From Klebsiella sp. BIGb0138 (GTDB lineage Bacteria; Pseudomonadota; Gammaproteobacteria; Enterobacterales; Enterobacteriaceae), in NCBI RefSeq assembly GCF_004342285.1, contig NZ_SMCV01000004.1:186001-250000 (forward strand): DNA of 64,000 bases. Reading direction: 5' to 3'. The notes beneath the pieces are model-generated. The model was not told where the DNA came from, made no database searches, and worked only from the letters and a program-made list of their open reading frames with translations. This document shows, piece by piece, positions 28,970 through 39,034 of this stretch. A program made the translations under genes and the position numbers. Numbering within the stretch: the stretch's first letter is position 1; each line of letters opens with the position of its first letter.

Positions 28970-29823
28970 GTGAATCCTCCTTCCTGCATACGCGCTTCAA
29001 TCCAACGTCGTGCCTGGATAATTTCCAGAACCGGCTCACTGGCTTTCTCGGTCCACATTTCAATCAGAAATGAGCCGCGGTAGTTCAGTTGGTGTAGCGT
29101 TTTAAAAATACCGACAAAGTCGACACATCCTTCGCCAAACGGCACGTCGCGAAATTGTCCGGGGCTTTGTGCCGTGACAGGCTGGGTGTCTTTGAGGTGG
29201 ATCGCGGCGATGCGGTCGATACCCAGCTTCAGTTCGGCGGTGACGTCATTCCCCCAGGCGCTAAGGTTGCCCACATCCGGATAGACGGTGAACCACGGCG
29301 ATGAAAGCATTGCATCCCATTTTTTCCATTTGCTGATGGAGTTCATAAAGGCGGTATCCATGATTTCTACCGCCAGCATCACCTGCGCGGCCGCGGCTTG
29401 CTCCACCGCCCACGCCAGTCCCTCGGCAAAACGCTGTTGGGTGCCTTCGTCGTGCTCCTCGTAATAGACGTCATACCCTGCCAGCTGGATCGTACGGATG
29501 CCCAGATCGCGTGCCAGACGAATAGATTTGGTCATAATCTCACGCGCCCGCTCGCGTATTGCCCGGTCGCGGCTGCCAAAAGGGAAACGGCGGTGGGCGG
29601 ACAGGCACATTGATGGGATCGAAACGCCAGTTTCCAGCATGGCGGTTACCAGCGATGCGCGTTGTGCGGGACTCCAGTCCAGGCGCGACAGGCGTTCGTC
29701 GGTCTCATCCACCGACATTTCAACAAAATCAAAACCGCAGCTTTTCGCCAGCACCAGTCGCTCCGGCCAACTGAGATCTTTCGCCAACGCTTTCTCATAA
29801 ATGCCTAACGGATGATTACGCAT
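28963..29823 (-). CDS. sgbU: L-xylulose-5-phosphate 3-epimerase SgbU
   Basis: This gene encodes 286 aa (YiaR), a TIM-barrel of the AP-endonuclease-2-like superfamily. It turns L-xylulose 5-phosphate into L-ribulose 5-phosphate. The ATG at 29823 gives [19 protein letters not shown], the family start. Metal-binding acidic and His residues appear in [15 protein letters not shown] and HLKDT. It overlaps sgbH by 8 bp and sgbE by 7 bp. Confidence 0.93.
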   Translation of the reverse strand: MRNHPLGIYEKALAKDLSWPERLVLAKSCGFDFVEMSVDETDERLSRLDWSPAQRASLVTAMLETGVSIPSMCLSAHRRFPFGSRDRAIRERAREIMTKSIRLARDLGIRTIQLAGYDVYYEEHDEGTQQRFAEGLAWAVEQAAAAQVMLAVEIMDTAFMNSISKWKKWDAMLSSPWFTVYPDVGNLSAWGNDVTAELKLGIDRIAAIHLKDTQPVTAQSPGQFRDVPFGEGCVDFVGIFKTLHQLNYRGSFLIEMWTEKASEPVLEIIQARRWIEARMQEGGFTC

Positions 29824-30478
29824 GGTGTACTCCCCAGATGGCATCGATTTGTGCGTGAAACCCGGCGGCGGCTCGCGCCGGATGGGGCGCATCTGCCAGC
29901 GCGCGTCCGGCAATAAATGCTTTCACATTGATATCTTTGAACAGCGGCAGATCCTCCGGGGTAATGCCGCCGGTGATCGACAGCTCCAGACCGATATCGG
30001 AAAGCGCCTTCATGCGCGCCAGATCCGCATCCCCCCACTGCTGCCCGCTGGCCTGGGCATCGCGTCCGCGATGGTAAATCGCCTGATGGACGCCGGTACG
30101 GTACCAGGCGCGGGCGTCATCCAGCGTCCAGTTGCCAAACAGCTCTATCTGAATTTCGCCCCCGCAGGATTGCGCAACGGCGTGACCTTTCTCTACCGTG
30201 GCGAGCGGCGCGGCACAGATAATGGTCATCCAGTTGGCGCCGGCGGAAAATGCCTGCTGCGCCAGCGTTTCACCGGCATCAGCGACTTTCCAGTCGGCGA
30301 CGATGATCTTCTCCGGACACTGGGCGCGCAGGGCTTTAACCGCGCTAAGCCCTTCGGTTAAGCAGAGGATGGTACCCGCCTCGATGATATCGACGTGCGC
30401 CTGTAGCAGGGCGACATCACGTTGCGCTGCCTGAAGGCTGGTGTGGTCGAGCGCCAGTTGCAGTAATGGTCGGCTCAT
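29816..30478 (-). CDS. sgbH: 3-keto-L-gulonate-6-phosphate decarboxylase SgbH
   Basis: This gene encodes 220 aa (YiaQ). It is a Mg2+-dependent member of the orotidine-phosphate decarboxylase superfamily that makes L-xylulose 5-phosphate and CO2. The signature [11 protein letters not shown] is near residue 61. The SITGGI phosphate-binding loop is near residue 170. Its start overlaps the lyxK stop by 4 bp. Confidence 0.94.
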   Translation of the reverse strand: MSRPLLQLALDHTSLQAAQRDVALLQAHVDIIEAGTILCLTEGLSAVKALRAQCPEKIIVADWKVADAGETLAQQAFSAGANWMTIICAAPLATVEKGHAVAQSCGGEIQIELFGNWTLDDARAWYRTGVHQAIYHRGRDAQASGQQWGDADLARMKALSDIGLELSITGGITPEDLPLFKDINVKAFIAGRALADAPHPARAAAGFHAQIDAIWGVHHA

Positions 30479-31980
30479 AATGCGTGCTCCTTAATACGGG
30501 CGTGATAGCCCTGTAGTGCTTCAATCAAATTCTGGTAATGGCGGTATTTATGCTGATAGCGCGCATGGGCGGTCATATCGGGCAGCAGCGTGCGTACCGG
30601 GTGCTGCCGGGCGTGCCGGGCTTCGCTAAAGCTGCGATATACGCCGGTGCCGACGCGAGCGGCGAGGGCCGCGCCAAAGCAGCCGGTCTCTTCCACCTGC
30701 GGCAGTTCAATGCGTAACCCACTGACGTCCGCCAGCATCTGCATCCAGACGTCGGAGTGCGCCGGGCCGCCGGTGACGCGTAGGGCCTGAACGTTTGTAA
30801 AGCGTTCGCGCATACGGTTGAGATGGGTCATATGGCTGAATACCACGCCTTCATAAACCGCCTGCAGCAGGTGCGCGCGGGAATGCAGCGCCTGCATTCC
30901 GTAAAAGCCGCAGGTCATCTCCAGCCCGGCGTTGCTGCCGTAGAGAAACGGTAGAAAAAACAGCTCGCTCCCGGCTTTCGGCAAACCGGCAACGGCTTGA
31001 TTGATCTCATCGAACGAGAGATCGCCCCACTGGGCGGTAAACCATTCGAGGTTGCCGGAAGAGGTTGGGCTGGCTTCGTGAACGATATACTGTCCGTCAT
31101 CGACGTAGCGACCATAGACGTAAGGGTGGGCTTCGTGTTCGCGCAGACCGTGAGCGATACCGCTGGTGACGGCCCAGGTCCCCATTACCGCATTGAGGGT
31201 TGATTCATCCTCAATACCGGCGCAAAGGGCGGTGGAAACCACGTCAAACAGGCCGCCAACGACGGGAGTGCCCGCCGCCAGACCGGTTATGGCGGCTGCC
31301 TGAGCGGTGATCTCCCCGCATATTTCGGCTGACCCTACAACGGGGGGCAGCGCGCTATCGATTTCACCGATGCCCAGCCACCCGGTCAGGCGCGAGTCGT
31401 ACTGACCCGCGGCCATGTTGTAGAGGTTGGACTCGGAGATGTTGCTCTCCTCGCAGCCTTTCACGCCGGTTAAGCACCAGCGCAGATAGTCATGCCCCAT
31501 CATCACGCAGCCAATTTGCGCGTAACGCTGGGGTTCATTCTCTTTTACCCAGCGCAGCAGAGAAGCCGGATGTCCGGTCCATAGCGTCTGGCGGGTAATG
31601 GGATAGAGACGTTCGGGAATATGGTCCCGCTGCCAGCGTTGGACGATTTTCAACGCCCGACGGTCAGAGGAGAGGATAGCGTTACCCAGCGGTCGAGACT
31701 GCTTATCGAGCAGAAAGAGACCCTTACCCTGAGCGGAGATGCCCACGCCTTTAATTTGTTCGCCGCAAACACCGGTACGCTGCAATAGCCCGGCAATGGT
31801 CGCTGCGCACTGTTGCCAGAGCTGGTGCATGTCGCGTTCGGCGTAACCCGGCAGGGGCGACATCGTCTGTAGCGCTTGCCGATGAATGCCATGTTCATGG
31901 CCTTCGGCGTCATATAAACCGGCTTTCAGATAAGTGCCGCCGCAATCAATACCCAACCAGAAGGCCTGTTTCTTGCTCAT
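30475..31980 (-). CDS. lyxK: L-xylulose/3-keto-L-gulonate kinase
   Basis: This gene encodes 501 aa (YiaP), an FGGY-family carbohydrate kinase. It phosphorylates 3-keto-L-gulonate, and L-xylulose in E. coli assays. The N-terminal ATPase motif FWLGIDCGGTYLKAGLYD is near residue 6. The C-terminal FGGY domain has the VTGGPAHSDVWMQML motif near residue 408. The ATG at 31980 was chosen over one 36 bp upstream. A REP palindrome separates it from yiaX2. Confidence 0.94.
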   Translation of the reverse strand: MSKKQAFWLGIDCGGTYLKAGLYDAEGHEHGIHRQALQTMSPLPGYAERDMHQLWQQCAATIAGLLQRTGVCGEQIKGVGISAQGKGLFLLDKQSRPLGNAILSSDRRALKIVQRWQRDHIPERLYPITRQTLWTGHPASLLRWVKENEPQRYAQIGCVMMGHDYLRWCLTGVKGCEESNISESNLYNMAAGQYDSRLTGWLGIGEIDSALPPVVGSAEICGEITAQAAAITGLAAGTPVVGGLFDVVSTALCAGIEDESTLNAVMGTWAVTSGIAHGLREHEAHPYVYGRYVDDGQYIVHEASPTSSGNLEWFTAQWGDLSFDEINQAVAGLPKAGSELFFLPFLYGSNAGLEMTCGFYGMQALHSRAHLLQAVYEGVVFSHMTHLNRMRERFTNVQALRVTGGPAHSDVWMQMLADVSGLRIELPQVEETGCFGAALAARVGTGVYRSFSEARHARQHPVRTLLPDMTAHARYQHKYRHYQNLIEALQGYHARIKEHAL

Positions 31981-32025
31981 CTTTCGTATCTCATTCTTGC
32001 CGGATAGCCCCGGCATATTTCGCAG

Positions 32026-32051
32026 GCCCGGCAGGCGCAGCGCCGCCGGGC
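32026..32051. repeat. REP-type palindrome between yiaX2 and lyxK
   Basis: GCCCGGC and GCCGGGC arms enclose a GGCGC/GCGCC inner stem. It starts 46 bp upstream of the lyxK ATG, immediately after the yiaX2 stop. As an intercistronic structure it may separate transporter and enzyme expression. Confidence 0.65.
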
Positions 32052-32057
32052 TCGATT

Positions 32058-33377
32058 TTACGCAGTGCGCTTATGTGGGTTTATCGTCTTTACCGGAGCA
32101 GCGCCCGCGTCGCATTTCGCCGGCAGCAGCAGCGCCATCAGCGCAGCCAGCGCCAGGGAGATCGCCAGGCAGTAAACGCCAGCGTCTTTGCTGTAAAGCG
32201 TGATCAGAACCCCAACCGCGTAAGGGCCACAAAAACCGCCGAGGTTGCCAAGCGCGTTGATAACCCCGCGCGCTCCTCCCGCCATTTCAGCGCTGAACAG
32301 ACGTGCCGGAATGGTCCAGAACACGCCAGCCGCCGATTGCAGGAAGAATCCGCAGCCGACCAGTGCGGCATAAGAGAGCCAAATTTGGTTTTTCAGCGCC
32401 ACCGACAGGAACATGCACAGAGCGAAGCCAATCAGCGGCAGGCAGACGAACAGCTTGCGTTTACCGGTTCGGTCTGAAAGGGAAGAGAACAGGAACATCC
32501 CGGCAATGGCACCGACGTATGGCAGAATGGCGAGCATCCCAACCTGTCCCATGCTGCTATGGGTTAATTCTTTCAGAATGGTAGGCAGCCAGAGGGTGTA
32601 GCCGTAAATGCCGGTCTGGTAGAAAAAGTTCAGGGCGATAAGCTGCCACATGGTTTTGTCGGAGAGAACGGCGCCCAGAGAGGCGTTTTTGACCTCGGTT
32701 CCGGCAATGGCTTTTTGTTCTGCGGCCAGCGTCTCGACCAGATAGTGCTTCTCTGCTTCGGAAATCCAGCGCGCTTCCTGCGGACGGTCATAGATGGTGT
32801 ATGCCCACAGAACTAAAACAACCAGCGAGAGCAAACCTTCGATAATAAACAGCCAGCGCCAGTCGAGAACCGTGATGATCCAGCCTGAGAGTGGGGCGGT
32901 GATAATCCCGGCAATCGGCACAAACATAATGACAATCGCGTTGGCGCGACCGCGTTCAGCGTCGGGGAACCAGTTACTGATCATCGTGAGAACGACCGGC
33001 AGCATGCCGCCTTCCGCCACGCCCAGTAAGAAGCGCAGGGCCAGCAGCTGGTACTGATTCGTAATTAACCCGGTCAGAACGGAGAGCACCGCCCAGGCGA
33101 CCAGCGACCAGCCGATAAATTTCTTACCACTGCCGTGAACGGCAATTTTCCCGCCGGGAACCTGTAAAAAAAGATAACCGATAAAGAAAATACCGCCCGC
33201 CAGCCCCGCCATGGTGGCGGAAATACCTAAATCGGCATCCATTCCCCCCGGCATCGCAAAGGCAATATTGACCCGATCCATATAAGAAATAATACAAGTG
33301 ATCAGTATGGGTGGAATGATTCTTAACCAGCGCTGGCGCGGTATATCTTTAATTGTAGAGTTAGAGGTTATATTCAT
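32058..33377 (-). CDS. yiaX2: MFS transporter YiaX2 (probable L-ascorbate/ketogulonate uptake)
   Basis: This gene encodes 439 aa with 12 transmembrane helices. It belongs to the anion:cation symporter branch of MFS (IISYMDRVNIAFAMPGG near TM1, GYLFLQVPGGKIA near TM2). In Klebsiella oxytoca the yiaKLX1X2PQRS operon is known to serve aerobic L-ascorbate use, with YiaX2 as the transporter. It sits between yiaX1 and lyxK exactly as in that operon. E. coli has a TRAP transporter (yiaMNO) here instead. Confidence 0.9.
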   Translation of the reverse strand: MNITSNSTIKDIPRQRWLRIIPPILITCIISYMDRVNIAFAMPGGMDADLGISATMAGLAGGIFFIGYLFLQVPGGKIAVHGSGKKFIGWSLVAWAVLSVLTGLITNQYQLLALRFLLGVAEGGMLPVVLTMISNWFPDAERGRANAIVIMFVPIAGIITAPLSGWIITVLDWRWLFIIEGLLSLVVLVLWAYTIYDRPQEARWISEAEKHYLVETLAAEQKAIAGTEVKNASLGAVLSDKTMWQLIALNFFYQTGIYGYTLWLPTILKELTHSSMGQVGMLAILPYVGAIAGMFLFSSLSDRTGKRKLFVCLPLIGFALCMFLSVALKNQIWLSYAALVGCGFFLQSAAGVFWTIPARLFSAEMAGGARGVINALGNLGGFCGPYAVGVLITLYSKDAGVYCLAISLALAALMALLLPAKCDAGAAPVKTINPHKRTA

Positions 33378-33429
33378 CTTTATAGTCTCGTAATATTAAA
33401 AAATATTCTGGCGATGAAGGTGGTTATTA

Positions 33430-34359
33430 TTATTGTGCTTGCTTTAACGCTGAGATGCCGTCGCGTAATATCGCGATACGATGATCAACGTTTGCGCTGG
33501 CATTAATTTCCAGTAATTTAATGCCTGAAAATTGCAGGGGGTCAGTTCCTGCGCAGGTAAATAATTCACGAGCGTGTACGGTGGTCATCAGGCTGTGCGG
33601 GCAGAAAGGCGCGAACGGCGCGTGTAAATCCTGCCATTCGCCGTACTCGCCGGTTTGCGTCGTGCCAGAAAACATCAGCGCGCCGAGCTTGCCTGCCCGT
33701 TTTACCTGCTGTGTATGGGTGAGCGGTAGAACGGTATTCTGCCCTTCAATGGCCGAACGTGCCCAGTTAATACACATGCTAATGTCATAGTCGGCAATGG
33801 CTTCCAGTACGTTTTCTAACGGTAAGAATCCTTTGCGCGGCGCGGTGCCGGTCATGGCGTCGCAGTGCTCCAGCACCAGGTCACAAGACCAGTCCCAGCG
33901 GGTAATCTCTTTTAATGACCGGGCGAAGGCGTCGGTAGCCTGAGCCACGTTGGCATTGCCCGCCATCGGGGCGGCGTGAAGCTCGAGAGCTATCACCTTT
34001 CCGGCGGTACCGGCATTGATTTTAGCGATCTTTTTATGCAGGTGGCGATAGTACTCCACGCAGGCTTTACGCTGTTCTTCGTCGCTGGACGCCAGCCCAA
34101 AGCCGCTCTTTTCACCGCGGCGGCGCATGGTTTCCATGATGGCGGTGACGACAATCTGCCAGTGTCCCGGCGTATGGCGCAATAACCACTCGTCGCCGAG
34201 CGGATGAAGATGTTCAAGACAGGGTTGCTCCAGTCCGCGAATATCCGGGGTGTCGGAGAGCTGCCGCCAGAATTCCGTCTCTTCCTCTTCACTCTTTTGG
34301 TGAAATGAGGGTGCACAGGGATACGCACCGATAATGTAACCGGTATTATTCGAATTCAT
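33430..34359 (-). CDS. yiaX1: YiaX1, DUF4862-type protein of the ascorbate operon
   Basis: This gene encodes 309 aa without signal peptide or membrane segment. The start [18 protein letters not shown] and the [11 protein letters not shown] and LVLEHCDAM segments suggest a TIM-barrel protein of the DUF4862 type; the Glu and His residues in them could bind a metal. It lies 13 bp after yiaL and 52 bp before yiaX2 in the Klebsiella yia operon. The reaction is unknown. A sugar-acid isomerase or lactone-handling role is my inference from fold and context only. Confidence 0.8.
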   Translation of the reverse strand: MNSNNTGYIIGAYPCAPSFHQKSEEEETEFWRQLSDTPDIRGLEQPCLEHLHPLGDEWLLRHTPGHWQIVVTAIMETMRRRGEKSGFGLASSDEEQRKACVEYYRHLHKKIAKINAGTAGKVIALELHAAPMAGNANVAQATDAFARSLKEITRWDWSCDLVLEHCDAMTGTAPRKGFLPLENVLEAIADYDISMCINWARSAIEGQNTVLPLTHTQQVKRAGKLGALMFSGTTQTGEYGEWQDLHAPFAPFCPHSLMTTVHARELFTCAGTDPLQFSGIKLLEINASANVDHRIAILRDGISALKQAQ

Positions 34360-34372
34360 TTTGTGCTCCTTT

Positions 34373-34840
<468 letters not shown>

Positions 34841-34848
34841 TTAGCTCC

Positions 34849-35847
34849 TTACAGCGTCTGAATTTTGGCCCATACGCTGTCGTCGACGGTAATGCCGTTG
34901 CGGCGGTTTTCATCCAGCAGACGGGTAAACTCATGACCGGGCAGACGGACCGCCACATTTTCATCGGCGCGTTCGGCGGTGGTGATGAAATCCATAATCC
35001 GTTGCAGCTTGGCATCGCGGGTTGCGCCGTCGATCAGCTTATCAACCTCAATGGCGATGAAGATCTGCGAAACGCCATATTCATCGCTGTTTTCCTGGGT
35101 CACTTCGGCAACCGAAGAACCGTTGGAGAGCAGGGTGGCAATCATATCCAGCACAATCGACAGGCCGGAACCTTTCCAGTAGCCCATCGGTAATATGCGG
35201 CGATTTTTCTCGATAACCCCCGGCTCTTTGGTTAAACGACCTTCATCGTCGAATCCACCGTCCACGGGCAGCTCGCGGCCGGCAAGTCGGTTAACCTCCA
35301 GCATGCCGTAGGAGAACATCGACATCGACATATCCACCATGGTGATTGGCGTCGACGGGATGGCGACGATCAGCGGGTTGGTACCAATACGGCACTCTTT
35401 AGCGCCCCACGGCGGCATAACGGCGATGGAGTTGGTCCAGCAGATACCGATATAGCCCTTTTCCGCCGCCTGCCAGCCGTAGCTGCCGCCGCGCATCCAG
35501 TGGTTAGCATTACGTAAAGCTACCAGGCCGATACCGTGATCGGAGGCCAGCTCGATGGCCCGATCCATCATCTTTTTCGCCGTCAGGTTGCCGATGGAAC
35601 GCTGAGCATCCCACTGTTCGATGGCGCCGAGGCTGGTCACCCGCTGCGGTTTAGCTTCAGGGATAATGTCACCGTTATCCAACTGCTGGATGAAGCGAGG
35701 GAAGCGGTTCACGCCGTGAGAATAGACGCCGGATTCGGTGGTGCGGGCAAACATTTCTGCGCAGGCATCGGCGGTTTCTGCGGCGATACCACGTGCCTGC
35801 AGTACCCGATTGAATGCCTCTTTTAACTGCTCAAACGTTACTTTCAT
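34849..35847 (-). CDS. dlgD: 2,3-diketo-L-gulonate reductase
   Basis: This gene encodes 332 aa (YiaK), an NADH-dependent LDH2/MDH2-family reductase that makes 3-keto-L-gulonate from 2,3-diketo-L-gulonate, an ascorbate breakdown product. Conserved [12 protein letters not shown] near residue 42 (catalytic His), [16 protein letters not shown] near residue 115 and [14 protein letters not shown] near residue 227 are visible. It is first in the operon, 202 bp from divergent yiaJ. Confidence 0.95.
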   Translation of the reverse strand: MKVTFEQLKEAFNRVLQARGIAAETADACAEMFARTTESGVYSHGVNRFPRFIQQLDNGDIIPEAKPQRVTSLGAIEQWDAQRSIGNLTAKKMMDRAIELASDHGIGLVALRNANHWMRGGSYGWQAAEKGYIGICWTNSIAVMPPWGAKECRIGTNPLIVAIPSTPITMVDMSMSMFSYGMLEVNRLAGRELPVDGGFDDEGRLTKEPGVIEKNRRILPMGYWKGSGLSIVLDMIATLLSNGSSVAEVTQENSDEYGVSQIFIAIEVDKLIDGATRDAKLQRIMDFITTAERADENVAVRLPGHEFTRLLDENRRNGITVDDSVWAKIQTL

Positions 35848-35996
35848 TACTGTTTCCCTGGTCAGAGTTGATCGCTTTTTTATCTCTAAATTTCACTATG
35901 CGAAATCTGATTTCAAATATATAGATCAATTTTTGTTAGATCAACGGGCGGCGTTATTTTTAAAGATTATAAAAATCATAAGGTTGTGTTTTTTTG

Positions 35997-36011
35997 GTTC
36001 AGATCGTGAAC
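35997..36011. promoter_or_regulatory. Candidate YiaJ operator
   Basis: GTTCA-N5-TGAAC is a perfect palindrome, 39 bp upstream of the yiaJ ATG and within the yiaK-yiaJ divergent region. IclR-family proteins bind short palindromes of this kind. The location suits autoregulation and repression of yiaK. Confidence 0.45.
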
Positions 36012-36049
36012 TGAAACACACTTTGCGCTACCATCTGAACGCGACAAAA

Positions 36050-36883
36050 ATGGGAGCAGAAGCGATGGGCACAAAAGAGAGCGAGATCACGCAAGATAAA
36101 GAGAGGCCTGCCGGAAGTCAGAGCCTTTTTCGTGGGTTGATGCTAATTGAGATCCTGAGTAATTATCCAAATGGCTGTCCGCTGGCGCATCTGTCGGAAC
36201 TGGCGGGCCTGAACAAAAGTACCGTTCATCGCTTATTACAGGGGCTGCAATCCTGCGGCTACGTGACGCCTGCCCCGGCTGCGGGGAGCTATCGTCTGAC
36301 GACAAAGTTTATCGCCGTTGGCCAAAAGGCTTTGTCGTCGCTGAATATTATCCACGTCGCGGCGCCGCATCTTGAGGCGCTTAACCTGGCCACCGGCGAG
36401 ACGGTGAACTTCTCCAGCCGTGAAGATGACCACGCCATCCTGATTTATAAGCTGGAGCCGACCACCGGCATGCTACGTACGCGCGCCTACATTGGCCAGC
36501 ATATGCCGCTGTACTGCTCGGCAATGGGCAAGATTTATATGGCGTTTGGCCATCCTGACTACGTTGAGAGCTACTGGAATTCACACCAGGAGATTATTCA
36601 GCCGCTGACCCGGAATACCATTACCGGCTTGCCTGCGATGCATGATGAACTGGCGCAGATCCGCGAGCGTAATATGGCGATGGACAGGGAAGAGAACGAG
36701 CTGGGCGTGTCCTGCCTGGCTGTTCCCGTTTTCGATATTCATGGGCGCGTGCCTTATGCCATTTCCATCTCCTTATCAACATCGCGCCTCAAGCAGGTAG
36801 GAGAGAAAAATTTACTCAAGCCGCTGCGCGATACGGCAGAGGCGATTTCTCGCGAACTGGGTTTTTCCGTGCGGGAAGGCTAA
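36050..36883 (+). CDS. yiaJ: IclR-family repressor YiaJ (PlaR) of the ascorbate operon
   Basis: This gene encodes 277 aa. The N-terminal helix-turn-helix (PLAHLSELAGLNKSTVHRLL, about residues 46-65) is followed by the IclR effector domain with the C-terminal ELGVSCLAVPVFD motif. The ATG at 36050 matches the E. coli start, which also has a second Met a few codons later (here 36065). A frame open further upstream crosses the promoter and yiaK and is not used. It represses yiaK-sgbE. Confidence 0.95.
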   Translation: MGAEAMGTKESEITQDKERPAGSQSLFRGLMLIEILSNYPNGCPLAHLSELAGLNKSTVHRLLQGLQSCGYVTPAPAAGSYRLTTKFIAVGQKALSSLNIIHVAAPHLEALNLATGETVNFSSREDDHAILIYKLEPTTGMLRTRAYIGQHMPLYCSAMGKIYMAFGHPDYVESYWNSHQEIIQPLTRNTITGLPAMHDELAQIRERNMAMDREENELGVSCLAVPVFDIHGRVPYAISISLSTSRLKQVGEKNLLKPLRDTAEAISRELGFSVREG

Positions 36884-36944
36884 GGCAAATGACCAGATTG
36901 TCCCGGACATCTGAGAGAAAACGCCGCTGATTCCATTCAGGATC

Positions 36945-36966
36945 AAGGCGCGGGAGCGCCTTTTTC
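36945..36966 (+). terminator. Terminator after yiaJ
   Basis: A 6-bp stem AGGCGC/GCGCCT with a GGGA loop runs into TTTTT, about 60 bp after the yiaJ stop. Confidence 0.8.
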
Positions 36967-37001
36967 TGGCACGCTGCGGTTTTACTCCCATGGAGCTGTG
37001 G

Positions 37002-37490
37002 ATGAACCGGTTTATTCTTGCGGATGCCCAGAAATGTATTGCCTGCCGGACCTGTGAAGTGGCCTGTGTGGTCACGCATCAGCATGACCAAAGCTGTTCC
37101 ACGGTTTCTGCGACACAGTTTGCGCCCCGCATTCGCGTGGTGAAAAGCGGTGAGCTATCAACGGCGACGCTGTGCCGGCAATGCGAAGATGCGCCCTGCG
37201 CTAATGTCTGCCCGGTGGGCGCCATTCAGCGTGAAAATGCCGTCTGGCGCGTCGATCAGCGCCGCTGTATCGGCTGTAAAAGCTGCATGGTGGCCTGCCC
37301 GTATGGCGCGATGACCGTGATGCTCACCGGGGAGGGCGTGCAGGCGCTGAAATGTGATTTATGCAGCCACAGTACGCAGGGCCCTGCCTGCGTGGCCGCC
37401 TGCCCGACCCAGGCGCTGCGCTGCGTGGAGAGCGACGAGCTTGAGAGGTTAAGTGCGCAAAGACGTCGGCGAGCGGCGCTGGCGATGTAG
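37002..37490 (+). CDS. ysaA: 4Fe-4S ferredoxin-like electron transfer protein YsaA
   Basis: This gene encodes 162 aa of the CooF/HycB type. Four cysteine clusters are visible: CIACRTCEVAC (near residue 12), CRQCEDAPCANVCP, CIGCKSCMVACP and CDLC...CVAACP. They should hold up to four [4Fe-4S] centres. The ATG at 37002 gives MNRFILADAQKC as in E. coli YsaA. It is a lone gene with no oxidoreductase partner next to it, so the partner is unknown. Confidence 0.92.
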   Translation: MNRFILADAQKCIACRTCEVACVVTHQHDQSCSTVSATQFAPRIRVVKSGELSTATLCRQCEDAPCANVCPVGAIQRENAVWRVDQRRCIGCKSCMVACPYGAMTVMLTGEGVQALKCDLCSHSTQGPACVAACPTQALRCVESDELERLSAQRRRRAALAM

Positions 37491-37547
37491 ACGGCTGCCG
37501 CGGGGGGGATATGTGGCCTTCCGGCGGGCCACTCATGGCGGGAAACG

Positions 37548-37577
37548 CCCGGATGGCGCATAAACCGCACATCCGGG
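37548..37577. repeat. REP-type palindrome between ysaA and avtA
   Basis: CCCGGATG and CATCCGGG arms enclose GCG/CGC. It lies between convergent genes, together with a smaller GTGGCC/GGCCAC hairpin at 37513-37532. Confidence 0.7.
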
Positions 37578-37604
37578 GACGGCATCGCCGGAGAATCCGC
37601 GCGC

Positions 37605-38861
37605 TTACGCCAGCTGTTCGCGCCAGGCCAGCTCGACCTCTTCGGCGAGAATTTTCACCCCGGCTTCGATTTTATGCGGATCCGGCACGTAGTTCATGCG
37701 CATGCACTGGTGCGTATGCGGCCAGGGCCTGTCGAGACCCGGGAAGAAGTAATCGCCCGGCACCATCAATACGCCGCGCTTTTTCAGCCGCTGATACAGC
37801 AGTTCGGTAGAGATGGGCAGATCTTTAAACCACAGCCAGAGGAAAATCGCCCCTTCCGGTTTATGAATCAGGCAGCGCTCTTCCGGCAGGTAGCGACGAA
37901 TAATGGCGATAGTTTCCTGCACGCGTTGGTAGTAGAACGGCTTAATCACCGTTTCCGACAGGCGCAGCAGGTCATGACGTTTAATCATTTCGCACATCAT
38001 CGCCGGCCCCATTCCGCCAGGCGCCAGGCTGATAATCCCGTTCATATTGCTGATGGCGGTAATGATCTTCTCATTAGCAATGATAATCCCGCAGCGGCTG
38101 CCCGGCAGGCCCAGCTTGGACAGGCTCATGCACAGTACGATATTGGGGTTCCACAGCGGTCTGGCATCGCTGAAAATAATCCCCGGGAAGGGGACGCCAT
38201 AGGCGTTATCAATCACCAGCGGTACGCCGTGTTGATTGGCCAGCGCATCCAGTTTGATCAGCTCATCGTCGGTAATTACGTTACCGGTAGGGTTTGTCGG
38301 GCGGGAAACGCAAATCATCCCCGTCTCTTCGGTGACCTGCAGGTGTTCGAAATCCACGTGGTATTTAAACTGGCCTTCCGGCAGCAGTTCGATATTCGGG
38401 CGGGTGGAGACAAACAAATCCTCTTCGAGACCGGAATCGGCGTAGCCAATATATTCCGGCGTCAGCGGGAACAGGACTTTGCGGGTGGTGCCATCCGCAC
38501 GGCGCCCGGCAAAGAGGTTAAATAAGTAGAAAAACGCACTCTGACTGCCATTTGTCAGTGCAATATTCTGTGGTTCGATCTCCCAGCCCAGTTCATCACG
38601 CAACATCTGCGCCAGTACGGTCAGAAGCTCGCTTTTCCCCTGCGGACCGTCGTAATTACAAAGCGCATCAAGGGCTTTGCCGTTGGCGAGCATGTCGGCC
38701 AGCAGGTTATTGAAGTATTCGTTCATCTCCGGGATCTGTGCGGGATTACCGCCGCCCAGCATGATTGCGCCCGGAGTTCGCAGGCCGTCGTTAAGGTCTT
38801 CCATCAGGCGGGTGATGCCTGAATGACGGGTGAATTTGTCGCCGAAAAGTGAAAATGTCAT
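37605..38861 (-). CDS. avtA: Valine--pyruvate aminotransferase
   Basis: This gene encodes 418 aa. AvtA (transaminase C) interconverts valine and pyruvate with 2-ketoisovalerate and alanine. It is a class I PLP aminotransferase: SLSKLGLPGSRCG near residue 246 holds the PLP lysine, and VSRPTNPTGN and the C-terminal MRMNYV arginine region are conserved. The length is normal. It is transcribed alone, 173 bp from malS on the same strand. Confidence 0.96.
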   Translation of the reverse strand: MTFSLFGDKFTRHSGITRLMEDLNDGLRTPGAIMLGGGNPAQIPEMNEYFNNLLADMLANGKALDALCNYDGPQGKSELLTVLAQMLRDELGWEIEPQNIALTNGSQSAFFYLFNLFAGRRADGTTRKVLFPLTPEYIGYADSGLEEDLFVSTRPNIELLPEGQFKYHVDFEHLQVTEETGMICVSRPTNPTGNVITDDELIKLDALANQHGVPLVIDNAYGVPFPGIIFSDARPLWNPNIVLCMSLSKLGLPGSRCGIIIANEKIITAISNMNGIISLAPGGMGPAMMCEMIKRHDLLRLSETVIKPFYYQRVQETIAIIRRYLPEERCLIHKPEGAIFLWLWFKDLPISTELLYQRLKKRGVLMVPGDYFFPGLDRPWPHTHQCMRMNYVPDPHKIEAGVKILAEEVELAWREQLA

Positions 38862-38997
38862 CGCGGATAATCTGTCGGTCTTCCTGGAAAGTGGGTAACC
38901 ATAACGCCAGCGTTGACGAGGTGCAAATCGACAGGGGAGACGATGATTTTGTTTTTATGCTGGTTTATCACTATCTTTTAGATTTTTATGCTGAAAT

Positions 38998-39022
38998 GAC
39001 TCCCTCGAATATGGAGGGAGTC
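38998..39022 (-). terminator. Hairpin terminator after malS
   Basis: GACTCCCTC pairs perfectly with GAGGGAGTC around a 7-nt AT-rich loop, 12 bp beyond the malS stop. The following T-rich tract on the minus strand is short (ATTTC), so efficiency is uncertain. Confidence 0.65.
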
Positions 39023-39034
39023 GTCTGTCACCGG

